Positions 32,376-42,438 are shown, counted from the first letter of the stretch. The stretch: 64,000 bases of DNA from an uncultured Tolumonas sp. (GCF_963556105.2 NZ_OY829944.1:305001-369000); one strand, 5' to 3'. Program-made: numbers and translations. The notes: generated from the sequence alone by a model not told the origin.

Positions 32376-32876
32376 TTATGGGCAGGAGATCTCTTGTCGT
32401 CGGACCCGACCACTCATCGCAACAATGATAGCTACTCCGTTGGTTATACCATGTCCGCAGAGGGTAATTGAACCTGGTGTCCCCGCTTGTGTGCCATCGG
32501 GTTGAAAGACGAACTGCGTTTGGTTAGTGGTAACGGTTAGCTGATGGAAAGGCGAGCCGCGGAACAGGATCGTATCGCCATCATTACCAGCTGTGAGTTG
32601 TCGGTCGCGGTTGATATCGCTGAATAGCAAGATGTGTGAGAAGCCGTTTTTTACGCACTGCTCCTGCTCATTAGCCAGACAAGCAATAACATATTCACCA
32701 GTATCAATAGCCTGACTTCGGGCGTGGTGTAAGGCAGTATGCAATGAAAAGGCTTCTGTTTGTACCGCTGTATCCGCAAGTAAATACTGTACACCTGGTA
32801 CGCCAATCAGTAATAAAATGGCGCCAACAGCCAGGGTTGTCATCAGTTCAAGTAAGGTAAATCCGTGCTGGGACAT
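32376..32876 (-). CDS. fimT: GspH/FimT-family minor pseudopilin (set 2, opposite strand)
   Basis: A 166-residue prepilin with a near N-terminal site SQHGFTLLELMTTLAVGAIL and a FimT/GspH body (ALHHARSQAIDTGEYVIAC, FQPDGTQAGTPGSITLCG, and SGRVRR near the end). It lies 12 bases from the end of the set 2 PilY1 gene but on the opposite strand, downstream of lgt. It supplies the FimT component that set 2 otherwise lacks. The ribosome-binding site is poor, and an 8-bp inverted repeat lies just upstream. Confidence 0.85.
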   Translation of the reverse strand: MSQHGFTLLELMTTLAVGAILLLIGVPGVQYLLADTAVQTEAFSLHTALHHARSQAIDTGEYVIACLANEQEQCVKNGFSHILLFSDINRDRQLTAGNDGDTILFRGSPFHQLTVTTNQTQFVFQPDGTQAGTPGSITLCGHGITNGVAIIVAMSGRVRRQEISCP

Positions 32877-32883
32877 GCTTGAT

Positions 32884-32910
32884 AATCAGGAGTAGATTGT
32901 GTTCCTGATT
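32884..32910. repeat. Inverted repeat upstream of the set 2 fimT
   Basis: AATCAGGA / TCCTGATT form a perfect 8-bp stem with an 11-base loop, 8 bases before the fimT start on the minus strand and 86 bases after the lgt stop. No T-run follows on the minus strand, so it is not a standard terminator. It may affect fimT translation or be chance. Confidence 0.4.
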
Positions 32911-32995
32911 CTCTGTTCGCGGGATAACGGTTGAAACTGCCACATCCGACAGTGCTTCTGTGTGAACAACAGACGCACTGCCGAGACGGTCAAAA

Positions 32996-33772
32996 TTAGC
33001 GGATTTTTTTCCTGCCAGATAACAGAACCAGAATAATACCAACGATTACAAATGGCACACTCAGCCATTGTCCCACCGTGATCAAATTACCGGCTTCATA
33101 GGCTGCTTGTGGTGTCTTGAAGAACTCCAGAACAAAACGGGCACTGAAAATTAACACCAGAAACAGACCGAACAAAAAACCTGGTTGTTTGCTTTTATTG
33201 CCACGGAACAGCAGGAATAAAAATACAAAGGTGATGAAATAACAAGCGGCTTCATATAACTGCACCGGATGACGGGGTAGGTTATCAATACGCTCGAAGA
33301 CTACACCCCAGCTACCATCGGTCGGGTTACCAAGAATTTCCGAGTTCATGAAATTGCCCAGTCGGATAAAACAACCGGTCAGCGCGGTTGGAATGGCTAA
33401 GCGATCGGCTAACCACAAAAAACGATTTTCCGGATGTTGGCGTACGAACAACCAGATCGCGAGCAGAACGCCGATACCACCGCCATGACTGGCTAAACCA
33501 CCTTCCCAGATCTTTAAAATATCGAGCGGATGAGCCAAATAATATTCTGGTTCATAGATCAGCGTATGTGCTAATCGTGCACCAACCACGGTACCAATAA
33601 AAATGTAGGTGAGTAGTTTGTCCAGTTGCTCGGTTGGTCGGCCTTCCTGGCGATAAATACGTTGCATCAGTTGATAACCGAGCAGGAAACCGGCAGCAAA
33701 TAAGGCGCCATACCAATGAACGGCAATCGGACCGAGTTGAACCAAAATAGGATTGGCATTCCAGAACAGCAT
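32996..33772 (-). CDS. lgt: Phosphatidylglycerol:prolipoprotein diacylglyceryl transferase
   Basis: A 258-residue inner-membrane enzyme that adds diacylglycerol to the lipobox cysteine, the step before LspA. The Lgt signature GGLASHGGGIGVLLAIWLF and GCFIRLGNFMNSE are present, and about seven membrane segments are visible. The start at 33772 (MLFWNANPILVQLGP) has GGGGA six bases upstream. A longer in-frame start adds 19 hydrophobic residues and has no site. In E. coli lgt lies between ptsP and thyA; here it stands between pilus genes and metE. Confidence 0.94.
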   Translation of the reverse strand: MLFWNANPILVQLGPIAVHWYGALFAAGFLLGYQLMQRIYRQEGRPTEQLDKLLTYIFIGTVVGARLAHTLIYEPEYYLAHPLDILKIWEGGLASHGGGIGVLLAIWLFVRQHPENRFLWLADRLAIPTALTGCFIRLGNFMNSEILGNPTDGSWGVVFERIDNLPRHPVQLYEAACYFITFVFLFLLFRGNKSKQPGFLFGLFLVLIFSARFVLEFFKTPQAAYEAGNLITVGQWLSVPFVIVGIILVLLSGRKKIR

Positions 33773-33886
33773 ATTGATCCCCAATAATAAGATGGTTGAT
33801 GACAACCATAGAGGTCCACAGGGTAGCATGTCTGGCGAATCGGAGTGAACCCGTCAACCCAATGTCGGCTGACGGGTCGTCGCGAT

Positions 33887-36175
33887 TTATTGTGTTATTT
33901 GCTCTCGTAAACAACGGGCCGCGTTAACCATGTTTTTCAGCGCGGCCTGTGTTTCCGGCCAGCCACGGGTTTTCAGGCCACAATCCGGATTCACCCAGAG
34001 TCGTTCTACCGGCAAATGTTGCTGTGCTTTTTGCAGCAGCTGCGTCATCCATTTTACGTCCGGTACATTGGGTGAGTGGATATCGTAGACCCCAGGGCCG
34101 ATCCCATTTGGATAAGCCTGATGATGGAAGGTGTCTAACAACTCCATGTCGGAGCGAGACGTTTCCAGCGTGATCACATCGGCATCCAGCGCAATGATCG
34201 ATGACATCACATCACCAAACTCGCAATAACACATATGCGTGTGGATCTGGGTACTATCGGCTACCCCCCCGGCGGTGAGTTTGAATGCCCGTACCGCCCA
34301 ATCCAGATAAGCGGCTTGATCTTGCTGGCGTAATGGCAGGCCTTCACGCAATGCGGGTTCATCGATCTGGATAATCCCAATACCGGCCTGTTCCAGATCC
34401 TGTACTTCGTGGCGTAAGGCCAGAGCTAGCTGTAACGCCATGGTTTCTCGGCTGATATCTTCCCGTGGAAATGACCAACACAACATAGTCAACGGGCCGG
34501 TCAACATACCTTTCATCGGCTTTTCGGTCAGCGATTGGGCGTATTGGCTCCAGCGTACAGTCATCGGTTCTGGTCGATCAATATCACCGATGATCACTGG
34601 TGGTTTTACGCAACGGGAGCCATAACTTTGCACCCAGCCATTTTGAGTAAACGCATAGCCAGTTAATTGCTCACCAAAATATTCCACCATGTCATTACGT
34701 TCAGGTTCACCGTGCACCAGCACATCCAGCCCGATCTGTTCCTGTTCCGCGACCGCATAAGCGATCTCTTGCTGCAGGCCTTGTTCATAAGTCGCCAGAT
34801 CGATAGTGCCTTGCTTATAACTACGGCGTAATGAGCGAATTTCGCTGGTTTGTGGAAAAGAACCAATAGTGGTGGTTGGCCACGCCGGTAGTTGGAAACG
34901 ATCTTGTTGTAATGTTGCGCGTTGTGGATAGGCGGATGCTCGTTCTGCGTCGGACGGTTTAATTGCGGCAACGGCAGATTGCACCGCTTGGTTTTGTACT
35001 CGGGTTGAGAGTTTGCGCTGTTGTAGTGGGGCGCTGTAGGCTTGTAGGGTCAGCATTTTCTGATCGTCTGGCTGGCGCAGAGTGCGTTGCAACAGATGTA
35101 ACTCGGTGCATTTCTGGCGCGCAAAGGCAAACCAGCTTTTTACTTCCGCATCGAGTTTAGTTTCTGCATTCAGATCTAATGGGCTGTGCAGTAATGAGCA
35201 AGAGGTGCCTAACCAGAAATTCGGGTGTGATTTTTTTATTGCACTCAACTGAGCATAAATACTCTGGAGGTCGGCACGCCAGATATTGCGACCATTGATC
35301 ACGCCCAAAGAGAGTTGCCAGTGGGTTGGAATAGCCTGTAATGTCGCCGCCAGATCGGCCTGACTGCTGCTGACTGCATCAAGATGGATACCATCGACGG
35401 TGATGTTCGGTAACCAGTTCAGCTGGTGCATTATACCGCCAAAATAGGTAGTAAGTAGTAACTTGCAATCTGGGTTTTGTAGTTGCGCATAGGCCGATAA
35501 ATAGGCCTGCTGCCATTCCTCGGGGAGATCGAGCACCAGAATGGGCTCGTCGATTTGTACCCACTCAATTTTTTGTGCTGCCAGTTTTTGTAAAACTTGC
35601 TGATATACCCGTAATAATTGTGGCAACAAGGTGAGCTTGTCGAAATCAGTGCCTTTGGTTTTTCCTAACCACAGATAACTCAGTGGTCCCAGTAAGACGG
35701 GTTTGACTTTATGGCCAGCAGTTAACGCCTCTTCCACTTCCTCAAATAATTGCGTCCAACGCAGTTCAAAGCTTTGCTCAGCCTGAAGTTCCGGCACTAA
35801 ATAATGGTAATTGGTATTAAACCATTTGCTCATCTCGGCGGCGGGCGCGGGTGTCCCGGTTGGCGCACGACCACGAGCAATGCGGAATAAGGTGTCCAGA
35901 TCAATACTGCCATCGTCGTTTTGATGGCGTGTTGGCACATTGCCAACCAGCAAGCTGGTGGTCAGCACTTGATCGTACCAAGCGAAATCACCGACTGGCA
36001 GTAAATCAACACCGGCTTGTTGTTGCCACAACCAGTGACGATGACGTAATGCCCGCCCAGTTTTTTGTAATGTTTCTTGCTCGATCTCGCCAGCCCAATA
36101 GGCTTCTAACGCTTTTTTCAGTTCGCGTTGCAACCCGATGCGAGGAAAGCCGAGTGTATGCGTAGTATAAGTCAT
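33887..36175 (-). CDS. metE: Cobalamin-independent methionine synthase
   Basis: A 762-residue MetE that transfers a methyl group from 5-methyltetrahydropteroyl-polyglutamate to homocysteine. The N-terminus [14 protein letters not shown] and the C-terminal zinc ligands in [11 protein letters not shown] and [11 protein letters not shown] are intact. The start at 36175 is preferred over an ATG six bases upstream because AAGGA is then properly spaced. It is divergent from metR, with MetJ- and MetR-type sites between them, as in enterobacteria. Confidence 0.97.
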   Translation of the reverse strand: MTYTTHTLGFPRIGLQRELKKALEAYWAGEIEQETLQKTGRALRHRHWLWQQQAGVDLLPVGDFAWYDQVLTTSLLVGNVPTRHQNDDGSIDLDTLFRIARGRAPTGTPAPAAEMSKWFNTNYHYLVPELQAEQSFELRWTQLFEEVEEALTAGHKVKPVLLGPLSYLWLGKTKGTDFDKLTLLPQLLRVYQQVLQKLAAQKIEWVQIDEPILVLDLPEEWQQAYLSAYAQLQNPDCKLLLTTYFGGIMHQLNWLPNITVDGIHLDAVSSSQADLAATLQAIPTHWQLSLGVINGRNIWRADLQSIYAQLSAIKKSHPNFWLGTSCSLLHSPLDLNAETKLDAEVKSWFAFARQKCTELHLLQRTLRQPDDQKMLTLQAYSAPLQQRKLSTRVQNQAVQSAVAAIKPSDAERASAYPQRATLQQDRFQLPAWPTTTIGSFPQTSEIRSLRRSYKQGTIDLATYEQGLQQEIAYAVAEQEQIGLDVLVHGEPERNDMVEYFGEQLTGYAFTQNGWVQSYGSRCVKPPVIIGDIDRPEPMTVRWSQYAQSLTEKPMKGMLTGPLTMLCWSFPREDISRETMALQLALALRHEVQDLEQAGIGIIQIDEPALREGLPLRQQDQAAYLDWAVRAFKLTAGGVADSTQIHTHMCYCEFGDVMSSIIALDADVITLETSRSDMELLDTFHHQAYPNGIGPGVYDIHSPNVPDVKWMTQLLQKAQQHLPVERLWVNPDCGLKTRGWPETQAALKNMVNAARCLREQITQ

Positions 36176-36188
36176 GTCCATTCCTTTT

Positions 36189-36212
36189 GGCCGTCTAGAT
36201 GTTTACATGTCT
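36189..36212. promoter_or_regulatory. Probable MetJ operator (three tandem met boxes)
   Basis: GGCCGTCT, AGATGTTT and ACATGTCT stand directly side by side, each matching the met box AGACGTCT at 6 of 8 positions. Tandem boxes are how MetJ binds. The site lies just upstream of metE and fits methionine repression. metJ itself is not in the window. Confidence 0.7.
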
Positions 36213-36242
36213 ATATTTCCGCGTTACCTTACTGATCACCAG

Positions 36243-36255
36243 TGCAAATTTTTCA
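36243..36255 (+). promoter_or_regulatory. Candidate MetR binding site 1
   Basis: TGCA-AATTT-TTCA matches the MetR pattern TGAA-N5-TTCA at 7 of 8 defined positions. It lies between metE and metR, 22 bases from a second site with the same half-sites. Confidence 0.6.
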
Positions 36256-36264
36256 TCCGCAACT

Positions 36265-36277
36265 TGCAGGTTTTTCA
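36265..36277 (+). promoter_or_regulatory. Candidate MetR binding site 2
   Basis: TGCA-GGTTT-TTCA has the same 7 of 8 match as site 1 and is spaced two helical turns from it. It overlaps the first base of the metR start codon, which suits autoregulation. Confidence 0.55.
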
Positions 36278-37158
36278 TGTTTGAACTGAAACATCTTCGT
36301 TCCTTATTGGCATTAAAAAGTCAGGGGTCGTTAGCGGCAGCCGCGGGTACTTTGCATATCAGCCAGTCGGCGTTATCACATCAACTGACAGAATTGGAGC
36401 AGCGGCTGGCGCGACCGCTGTTTTTGCGGAAAAGCCGGCCCCTGCGTTTCACGGCAGACGGGATGAAGCTGGTGGCCTTGGCAGAATCCGTGTTACCACA
36501 GATCGATGCCTTAGCCTGTGATTTACGCGGTGAGCAGCCGCCAGCGCAATTATGTCTGGCGGTGGAGTGCCACAGCTGTATTCGTTGGCTGACTCCAGCG
36601 TTACAGCAGATCCAGCGGCTGTATCCGGAATTAGAGCTGACCTTTGCGAATCAACAAGGTTTTGAGCCACAGCAAGCCTTGTTAGCCGGCGAGGTGGATG
36701 TAGTGTTGACGGCTGATTTGTTGCCCAGTGAAGGGATTTTTTATGCGCCGTTGTTTGAGTTTGAGATGCGTCTGGTGTTACCAGTGACGCATAGATTGAT
36801 GCAGGAAGCGATGATTACACCGGCCCATTTGAGCGACGAAATTTTGCTCTCTTATCCGGTTGAGCCGCAGCGCTTAGATGTAATGCGGCATTTTATGCAG
36901 CCGGTTGGGCTGAAACCCAAACAAATTAAAATGGTGGATAACACGCTGATGTTGACGCAGATGGTGGCGGCTGGGTGGGGGATTACGGTTTTACCTGACT
37001 GGGTTTGTCAGGAATTTGAACCCCAGCAGTTGATGGTGTCTAAATCGTTAGGGAAGGGGTTGTGGCGTCGTTTACATGCAGCGATCAGAGTGCAGGATCG
37101 GCAACGGCCGGAAATTAAGGTATTACTGAAAGCGCTGCAACCACATCCGGCAGCTTAG
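36277..37158 (+). CDS. metR: Transcriptional activator MetR (LysR family)
   Basis: A 293-residue LysR protein. The helix-turn-helix begins MFELKHLRSLLALKSQGSLA, followed by LHISQSALSHQLTELEQRL, close to E. coli MetR. The effector part keeps VECHSCIRWLTPALQQI, LLSYPVEPQRLDV and VDNTLMLTQMVAAGWGI. It activates metE and other methionine genes with homocysteine as co-effector. The start at 36277 gives the family N-terminus with GCAGG upstream. It lacks the roughly 25-residue tail of the E. coli protein. It is convergent with the npr gene (9-base gap). Confidence 0.95.
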   Translation: MFELKHLRSLLALKSQGSLAAAAGTLHISQSALSHQLTELEQRLARPLFLRKSRPLRFTADGMKLVALAESVLPQIDALACDLRGEQPPAQLCLAVECHSCIRWLTPALQQIQRLYPELELTFANQQGFEPQQALLAGEVDVVLTADLLPSEGIFYAPLFEFEMRLVLPVTHRLMQEAMITPAHLSDEILLSYPVEPQRLDVMRHFMQPVGLKPKQIKMVDNTLMLTQMVAAGWGITVLPDWVCQEFEPQQLMVSKSLGKGLWRRLHAAIRVQDRQRPEIKVLLKALQPHPAA

Positions 37159-37167
37159 ATAGTGTTT

Positions 37168-37443
37168 CTATTCATTTTCATCAAAGCGGGCTTCGAACAG
37201 ATGCTGTACCGCCTCCATGACCTCAATGGCTTCCGGTCCTTCGCAGATCACGCGAATGGTTTGCCCTTGTGCTGCTTCCAGCATTAACAGACCGACGACA
37301 CTATCAGCACTACCTTGTTTTTCGCCGTTACAGAGCGTGATTTTTGCTTTGAAATTGGCAACTAGTTGCACCAGTTTTATTGCCGCGCGAGCATGTAAGC
37401 CAAGCTTGTTGATAACGGAAACCTGATTTTCAACCCGGGGCAT
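37168..37443 (-). CDS. ptsO: Nitrogen PTS phosphocarrier NPr
   Basis: A 91-residue HPr-fold protein. Its phosphorylated histidine is His17 in [16 protein letters not shown], and [16 protein letters not shown] follows in place of the HPr serine-46 segment. It accepts phosphate from PtsP (7051-9315) and passes it to EIIA-Ntr (38303-38749). It overlaps the end of rapZ by 14 bases and is last in the rpoN cluster, as in E. coli. Confidence 0.93.
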   Translation of the reverse strand: MPRVENQVSVINKLGLHARAAIKLVQLVANFKAKITLCNGEKQGSADSVVGLLMLEAAQGQTIRVICEGPEAIEVMEAVQHLFEARFDENE

Positions 37444-38296
37444 GCTGTTTCTCCAGTGTGCGGTGGCGGCGCTGTACGTTTTTACCCAACACCAGAAAAT
37501 GGTTGGCCAGCTGTTCGGCGATAAACACTGAGCGATGTTGACCGCCGGTACAACCGATAGCTACGGTGACATAACTACGGTTGTTGCGTTCTAACTGCGG
37601 TAACCAGGTTTCCAATAAACTGATCAATTGGTTGATGTATTTCACTACATCCGGCTGTGATAACAAGTAACGTTGCACCGGCTCATCCAAGCCTGTTAGT
37701 GGCTTGAGTTCAGTGATCCAGTGCGGATTCGGTAGGAAGCGGGCATCAAAGACAAAGTCGGCATCTTTCGCGATACCGTGTTTAAAACCAAACGATTCAA
37801 ACACCATCACCAATTCATGTTCTTTTTTGCCGAGCACACGTTCACGGATCTGTTCGCTGAGATCATGAATACTCAGATGACTGGTATCAATACGTAAGTC
37901 CGCATTCGAAGACAGCGGTGCCAGCAGGTTGGTTTCCTGATGAATGGCTTGTTCGAGAGTTAATTGTTGTTTGGAAAGTGGATGCAGACGACGACTTTCA
38001 CCATAGCGTTTCAGCAAGGTGGCATTGTCAGCATCAAAGAAGAAATTCGAGAACTGCAGATCCTGATGTTGCCGGATTTGATCCAGAATAGAAATCAGTT
38101 CATCAGCTTGCACGGGGAGATTACGGACATCGATGCTCACCGCGATCTGGTCATATTTGCCGCGTAACTCTGCCACCAGCTGAAACAGCAGCGAGACTGG
38201 CAGGTTGTCTACACAGTAATAACCCAGGTCTTCCAGCACGCGTAAGGCGATAGTTTTTCCGGAACCTGAGCGACCACTCACGACGATGAGTTTCAT
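37430..38296 (-). CDS. rapZ: RNase adapter protein RapZ
   Basis: A 288-residue protein with an N-terminal Walker A GRSGSGKT (residues 8-15) and a conserved C-terminal part containing [18 protein letters not shown]. In E. coli it senses glucosamine-6-phosphate and delivers the small RNA GlmZ to RNase E. It lies in the fixed order ptsN-rapZ-npr. The small RNA genes are not in this window. Confidence 0.95.
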   Translation of the reverse strand: MKLIVVSGRSGSGKTIALRVLEDLGYYCVDNLPVSLLFQLVAELRGKYDQIAVSIDVRNLPVQADELISILDQIRQHQDLQFSNFFFDADNATLLKRYGESRRLHPLSKQQLTLEQAIHQETNLLAPLSSNADLRIDTSHLSIHDLSEQIRERVLGKKEHELVMVFESFGFKHGIAKDADFVFDARFLPNPHWITELKPLTGLDEPVQRYLLSQPDVVKYINQLISLLETWLPQLERNNRSYVTVAIGCTGGQHRSVFIAEQLANHFLVLGKNVQRRHRTLEKQHAPG

Positions 38297-38302
38297 CGAT
38301 AA

Positions 38303-38749
38303 TCATCCATTGATCATTTGTTGATATAACGCTTCGTCTGATTCAGCCAGACGCAACTGACGACAGAAGTTCTTATCATTAAATTTTTCAGCCACGAGGG
38401 CCAGTGTTTTCAGATGGATTTTACATTCGCTTTCCGGCACCAGCATGGCGAACAGCAGGTCAACCGGTTGATTATCAATCGCATCAAACGGGATCGGTTG
38501 TTCCAGTGTCAGTAACACACCGGTAACCGGATAACCATCGGGAATACGACCATGCGGGATCGCAATGGCACCACCAATGCCTGTGGTACCCATTTTTTCT
38601 CGGGCCAGCAGGCTATCAAAGAGCTTTTGTTCATCCAATCCCAGACGGGGAGCGGCGAGTTCGCTGATGATTTCTAATACACGTTTTTTGCTACTGCATG
38701 GGACTGCACTTCGCGTGCAGTCCGCAGACAAGATTTCAGAAATTAACAT
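38303..38749 (-). CDS. ptsN: Nitrogen PTS enzyme EIIA-Ntr
   Basis: A 148-residue EIIA of the fructose/mannitol type with the phosphorylated His66 in GGAIAIPHGRIPDGYP. It is the end point of the PtsP-NPr phosphate chain and in E. coli controls potassium uptake and other processes by protein contact. It lies 6 bases upstream of rapZ and 2 bases downstream of hpf. Confidence 0.95.
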   Translation of the reverse strand: MLISEILSADCTRSAVPCSSKKRVLEIISELAAPRLGLDEQKLFDSLLAREKMGTTGIGGAIAIPHGRIPDGYPVTGVLLTLEQPIPFDAIDNQPVDLLFAMLVPESECKIHLKTLALVAEKFNDKNFCRQLRLAESDEALYQQMING

Positions 38750-38751
38750 AA

Positions 38752-39039
38752 TTACTTACTGGATAATTTTTCTTTGTATTTGATGATCTGGCGATCCAGC
38801 TTGTCCATCAAGGCATCAATAGCGGCGTACATGCTGTCTTCTTCCGCATTGGCGAAAATTTCACCGCCGTTGACGTTCAGCTTGGCTTCAGCGATTTGCT
38901 TCAGCTTTTCAACTGTTAAGGTAACCTGAACATTATTGATGTGCTCAAAGTGACGCTCTAAACGAGAAAATTTACTGGTGACATAATCACGCAGTGCATC
39001 AGTTACTTCTACATGGTGACCCGACAGGTTAATTTGCAT
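38752..39039 (-). CDS. hpf: Ribosome hibernation promoting factor (short HPF)
   Basis: A 95-residue protein of the HPF/YfiA family: MQINLSGHHVEVTDALRDYV, then ADEDSMYAAIDALMDKLDRQ-like sequence (here AEEDSMYAAIDALMDKLDRQ). It is of the short type, which forms 100S ribosome dimers together with RMF. Its place between rpoN and ptsN is conserved. Confidence 0.95.
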   Translation of the reverse strand: MQINLSGHHVEVTDALRDYVTSKFSRLERHFEHINNVQVTLTVEKLKQIAEAKLNVNGGEIFANAEEDSMYAAIDALMDKLDRQIIKYKEKLSSK

Positions 39040-39059
39040 ACGTCTTCCTTATTGTTGGC

Positions 39060-40520
39060 CTACAGCAGGCGTTTGCGCTGGCTTGATGGTGGTATGGATA
39101 ATGATTCGCGATATTTTGCGATCGTTCTTCGTGCCACCATAATGCCTTGTTCCGTCAGCAAGTCTGCGATCTTGCTGTCGCTTAACGGTTTGGCCGGGTT
39201 TTCTGCCGCGACCAATTTTTTAATGAGTGCTCTAATTGCAGTCGAAGAACATTCTCCGCCGCTATCAGTATTAACATGACTAGAGAAAAAATACTTCAGT
39301 TCAAAGATGCCACGCGGTGTATGCATGAATTTTTGTGTAGTAACTCGCGAAATTGTCGACTCGTGCATCTCTACTTCTTCGGCTACGTCATTGAGAACCA
39401 TGGGTTTCATGGCTTCTTCGCCGTATTCAAAAAAGTTTTGTTGTTGCTGCACAATACAATTCGCCACTTTCAGCAAGGTCTCGTTACGACTCTCTAAACT
39501 TTTAATGAACCACTTCGCTTCCTGCAGATGAGAGCGAATAAATTGGCTGTCGCTGCTATTGCGTGCATGACGCGCCATCGAGGCATAAGTTTCATTGATG
39601 CGGATTTTTGGCATCGCATCGGGATTGAGTTCAACGACCCAACGGCCATGTTTTTTCAAAACTGAAACATCGGGGATCACATACGATGATTCGCTTGGCA
39701 TGACCCGGCTACCGGGGCGCGGTTCCAGCGTCTGGATGAGATCTAATACGTCTTTCAGCTCATTTTCTTTTAACTGTAGCTTGCGTGCCAGATTCCGGTA
39801 ATCACGTGCGCCCAGCAGATCCATATGATCTTTTATAGCCAATCGGGCTTCATTTAACCAGGGGGTATCGGCACTGAATTGATTTAATTGGATCAGCAGG
39901 CACTCTTGTACCGAGCGGGCAGCGACGCCAATGGGATCAAAATGTTGAATACGTTTTAAGACGGCCTCGACTTCATCGATTTCTATTGATTCATCGGTAT
40001 TGTTGACGTTAACCGCCAACAGGATTTCATCCAAAGAGGTGATTAGATAACCGGACTCATCGATACTATCGATAATTGTTAAGGCAATCGCTTCATCCTG
40101 ATCACTGAACGGCGTTAACCGCATTTGCCACAGCAGATAGTCTTGTAATGTTTCGGTGGTTTCCCCCTGATACACGGGTTCATCATCACTGTTCATCAGA
40201 CCACTGCCGGAGGATGAAGAACCGGAGGCGGAATACACTTCATCCCAAGTGGTGTCCATAGGCAGCTCTTCAGGCATATTTTCTTGTGCCTGTGCCATCT
40301 CTTCACTGCTGTCCGGTGGGGTAAAATCTTCATCATCAGGCATTTCCGGCGTCGCGATATCGGCATCATCCTCTTGTTCTAACAAAGGATTTGCATCAAT
40401 CGCTTGCTGGATCTCCTGCTGTAATTCCAAAGTGGACAGTTGCAGCAGACGAATTGCTTGTTGCAATTGTGGGGTCATGGCAAGTTGTTGGCCAAGACGC
40501 AACTGTAAGGTCGGCTTCAT
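39060..40520 (-). CDS. rpoN: RNA polymerase sigma-54 factor
   Basis: A 486-residue sigma-54. Region I is glutamine- and leucine-rich ([20 protein letters not shown]), an acidic region II follows at about 50-120, and the C-terminal RpoN box [10 protein letters not shown] lies at about 463-472. It directs transcription from -24/-12 promoters with enhancer-binding activators. It lies in the cluster lptB-rpoN-hpf-ptsN-rapZ-npr, with 20 bases to hpf and 128 bases from lptB. Confidence 0.97.
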   Translation of the reverse strand: MKPTLQLRLGQQLAMTPQLQQAIRLLQLSTLELQQEIQQAIDANPLLEQEDDADIATPEMPDDEDFTPPDSSEEMAQAQENMPEELPMDTTWDEVYSASGSSSSGSGLMNSDDEPVYQGETTETLQDYLLWQMRLTPFSDQDEAIALTIIDSIDESGYLITSLDEILLAVNVNNTDESIEIDEVEAVLKRIQHFDPIGVAARSVQECLLIQLNQFSADTPWLNEARLAIKDHMDLLGARDYRNLARKLQLKENELKDVLDLIQTLEPRPGSRVMPSESSYVIPDVSVLKKHGRWVVELNPDAMPKIRINETYASMARHARNSSDSQFIRSHLQEAKWFIKSLESRNETLLKVANCIVQQQQNFFEYGEEAMKPMVLNDVAEEVEMHESTISRVTTQKFMHTPRGIFELKYFFSSHVNTDSGGECSSTAIRALIKKLVAAENPAKPLSDSKIADLLTEQGIMVARRTIAKYRESLSIPPSSQRKRLL

Positions 40521-40648
40521 CTACGTGGATGTGTCCTTATCTCTAATTTCCATGTCGGTGTCAGGGGTAAGCCATTAGGCTACCAAAAAATGCGCCCACT
40601 GACTGACCGCGATTTAATTATGGCTGATTACTGCCATAGACACACTTT

Positions 40649-41374
40649 TTACAGGGTAAATCCTTCACCCAGATAAACTTGTTTAACGTGTTCGTTTTGC
40701 AATACGTCTGCTGGTGTCCCTTCGGCGATCAGATTGCCGTGGCTGACAATATATGCTTTTTCGCAGACATCCAAGGTTTCACGTACATTATGGTCAGTAA
40801 TTAATACGCCAAGCCCACGATCACGTAAATGTTCAATGATCCGTTTGATGTCAATGACCGAAATCGGGTCAACGCCAGCAAACGGTTCATCCAGCAGAAT
40901 AAAGCGTGGTTCCACGGCGAGTGCCCGGGCAATTTCAACGCGGCGGCGTTCACCACCAGACAGGCTCATCCCGGTGTTTTTACGGATATGCCCAATGTGG
41001 AACTCTTCCAGCAGTGCTTCTACCTTTTCCTGCTGTTCGGCACGGCTGAGTTCACTACGCAGTTGTAATACGCCCAGCAGGTTTTCCTCCACGGTCAGAC
41101 GACGAAAGATCGACGCTTCCTGTGGTAGATAACCGATACCGTGCCGCGCCCGCTGATGCATTGGCATGGCGGTGATATCGAGCTGATCGATGGTGACGGT
41201 GCCGCCATCTTGCGGTACCAGCCCAACAATCATGTAGAATGAGGTCGTTTTACCCGCACCATTCGGGCCTAGCAGACCGACCACTTGCCCGGTTGCTACC
41301 TGCAGGCTGACGTTTTGTACTACTTGTCGGCCTTTGTAGCTTTTTTTCAGGCCGCTTGCTTGCAAAAGTGCCAT
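40649..41374 (-). CDS. lptB: LPS export ABC transporter ATPase LptB
   Basis: A 241-residue ABC ATPase with Walker [11 protein letters not shown], signature [15 protein letters not shown], Walker [14 protein letters not shown] and H-loop ITDHN. It powers LPS extraction from the inner membrane with LptF and LptG, which are not in the window, and LptC. It starts 4 bases after lptA and is conserved next to rpoN. Confidence 0.97.
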   Translation of the reverse strand: MALLQASGLKKSYKGRQVVQNVSLQVATGQVVGLLGPNGAGKTTSFYMIVGLVPQDGGTVTIDQLDITAMPMHQRARHGIGYLPQEASIFRRLTVEENLLGVLQLRSELSRAEQQEKVEALLEEFHIGHIRKNTGMSLSGGERRRVEIARALAVEPRFILLDEPFAGVDPISVIDIKRIIEHLRDRGLGVLITDHNVRETLDVCEKAYIVSHGNLIAEGTPADVLQNEHVKQVYLGEGFTL

Positions 41375-41378
41375 AGAA

Positions 41379-41900
41379 TTAAGGTTTGCCTGCTTTATTA
41401 AATTCGTCGATTTCCTGTGGAAGGAAAATAGTCTTCACACGGGAACCTTTGCCACTACTTTGGGCGATCATCTGCTGTTTCTGAATGTCATAGCGGATCA
41501 CATCACCGTTCACCTGATTGTCATTCTGTTTCAGTTCTGCCTTTCCGGTCAGAGTGACTAGGCGATCTTTTAATTGGTAGCGCAATTCACTGGCACTGGC
41601 ATTGACCGGTTTGCCATTGTCCAGGATCTGGAAGAAGGTTGCCGGGCGGCCAGTGGCAATCATTTCATCATCGCCTTTGGTATGGCGTAATACGACGACT
41701 TTGTCGGCATGGATAATGATCGAGCCTTGTGTGATGACAACATCTTGCAAAAATGTGGCTTTGTTTTCGTTCATCTCGGCTTGTTGACTGCCTGAGTCAA
41801 TAGACACCGGTTGCTTATAATCAGACTCTTTGGCTTGCAAAGTGCTGACAGAAAGCAAGAATAACAAGCCGAAACTAACGTGGCGTAAAGTAAGTGGCAT
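41379..41900 (-). CDS. lptA: LPS transport periplasmic protein LptA
   Basis: A 173-residue OstA-like protein with signal peptide [18 protein letters not shown] ending near LQA. The body has [17 protein letters not shown] and [21 protein letters not shown] repeats of the beta-jellyroll. LptA bridges LptC and LptD across the periplasm. The start at 41900 places the signal peptide at the N-terminus and overlaps lptC by 26 bases; longer in-frame starts would bury it. Confidence 0.92.
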   Translation of the reverse strand: MPLTLRHVSFGLLFLLSVSTLQAKESDYKQPVSIDSGSQQAEMNENKATFLQDVVITQGSIIIHADKVVVLRHTKGDDEMIATGRPATFFQILDNGKPVNASASELRYQLKDRLVTLTGKAELKQNDNQVNGDVIRYDIQKQQMIAQSSGKGSRVKTIFLPQEIDEFNKAGKP

Positions 41901-42438
41901 GGCCTTGTTCCAAAATTTGGTAGCGTTTGGTTTTGAGATCTGCATGTAAACCGACACCTTGCACATGATAATCCGGGCTATCGATCGTCACCGGTTTATC
42001 ACTGGTTACCTGGCGTGTGTTCATATCCATATCCAGATATGAGGTTTGCATTTGATCGACATTTAACGCCGGGTTGTGATTTTTAATCACGACATTATCG
42101 CGCAAGACAATACGGTCATTGCCAAACATTTGTCCGGTCTTGGCGGAAATATTCCAGGCAGTTTGCCCGTTAAGTTCAAAGGTTTGTAATACCGGATGCA
42201 GTGCATCGGTGATTTTATTGTATTCATAATACAATGCTTGTTCGGCGGTCAGGATATCCATCAATTTGCCATCGGCAGTGTAACGCCAGCTGTGCAAATG
42301 GGTGGCGGTAAAACTGGGCAGTGAAACATCTTTCTTTTTCACCTGAGTATTACCGTTGTCATCCTGTGATGACCACCGCCATGCCAGTAATGACACTGCA
42401 AACAGCAGTATAATCAGGCCTGTTTGCCGATTGATCAT
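41875..42438 (-). CDS. lptC: LPS export protein LptC
   Basis: A 187-residue bitopic protein with an N-terminal anchor (TGLIILLFAVSLLAWRW) and an LptA-like fold (NISAKTGQMFGNDRIVLRDN). It receives LPS from LptB2FG and passes it to LptA. It overlaps kdsC by four bases and lptA by 26, so the three genes are probably translationally coupled. Confidence 0.94.
   Translation of the reverse strand: MINRQTGLIILLFAVSLLAWRWSSQDDNGNTQVKKKDVSLPSFTATHLHSWRYTADGKLMDILTAEQALYYEYNKITDALHPVLQTFELNGQTAWNISAKTGQMFGNDRIVLRDNVVIKNHNPALNVDQMQTSYLDMDMNTRQVTSDKPVTIDSPDYHVQGVGLHADLKTKRYQILEQGHATYFTPR

Noticed and set aside
20571-32876. The pilus region as a transferred island
   Set aside because: The AT-rich parts are suggestive, but there is no integrase, tRNA boundary, direct repeat or insertion sequence, and minor pilin clusters are common in relatives at varying places.
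33849-33877. Hairpin ACCCGTCA / TGACGGGT between metE and lgt
   Set aside because: No T-run follows on either strand, so I do not call it a terminator with confidence.
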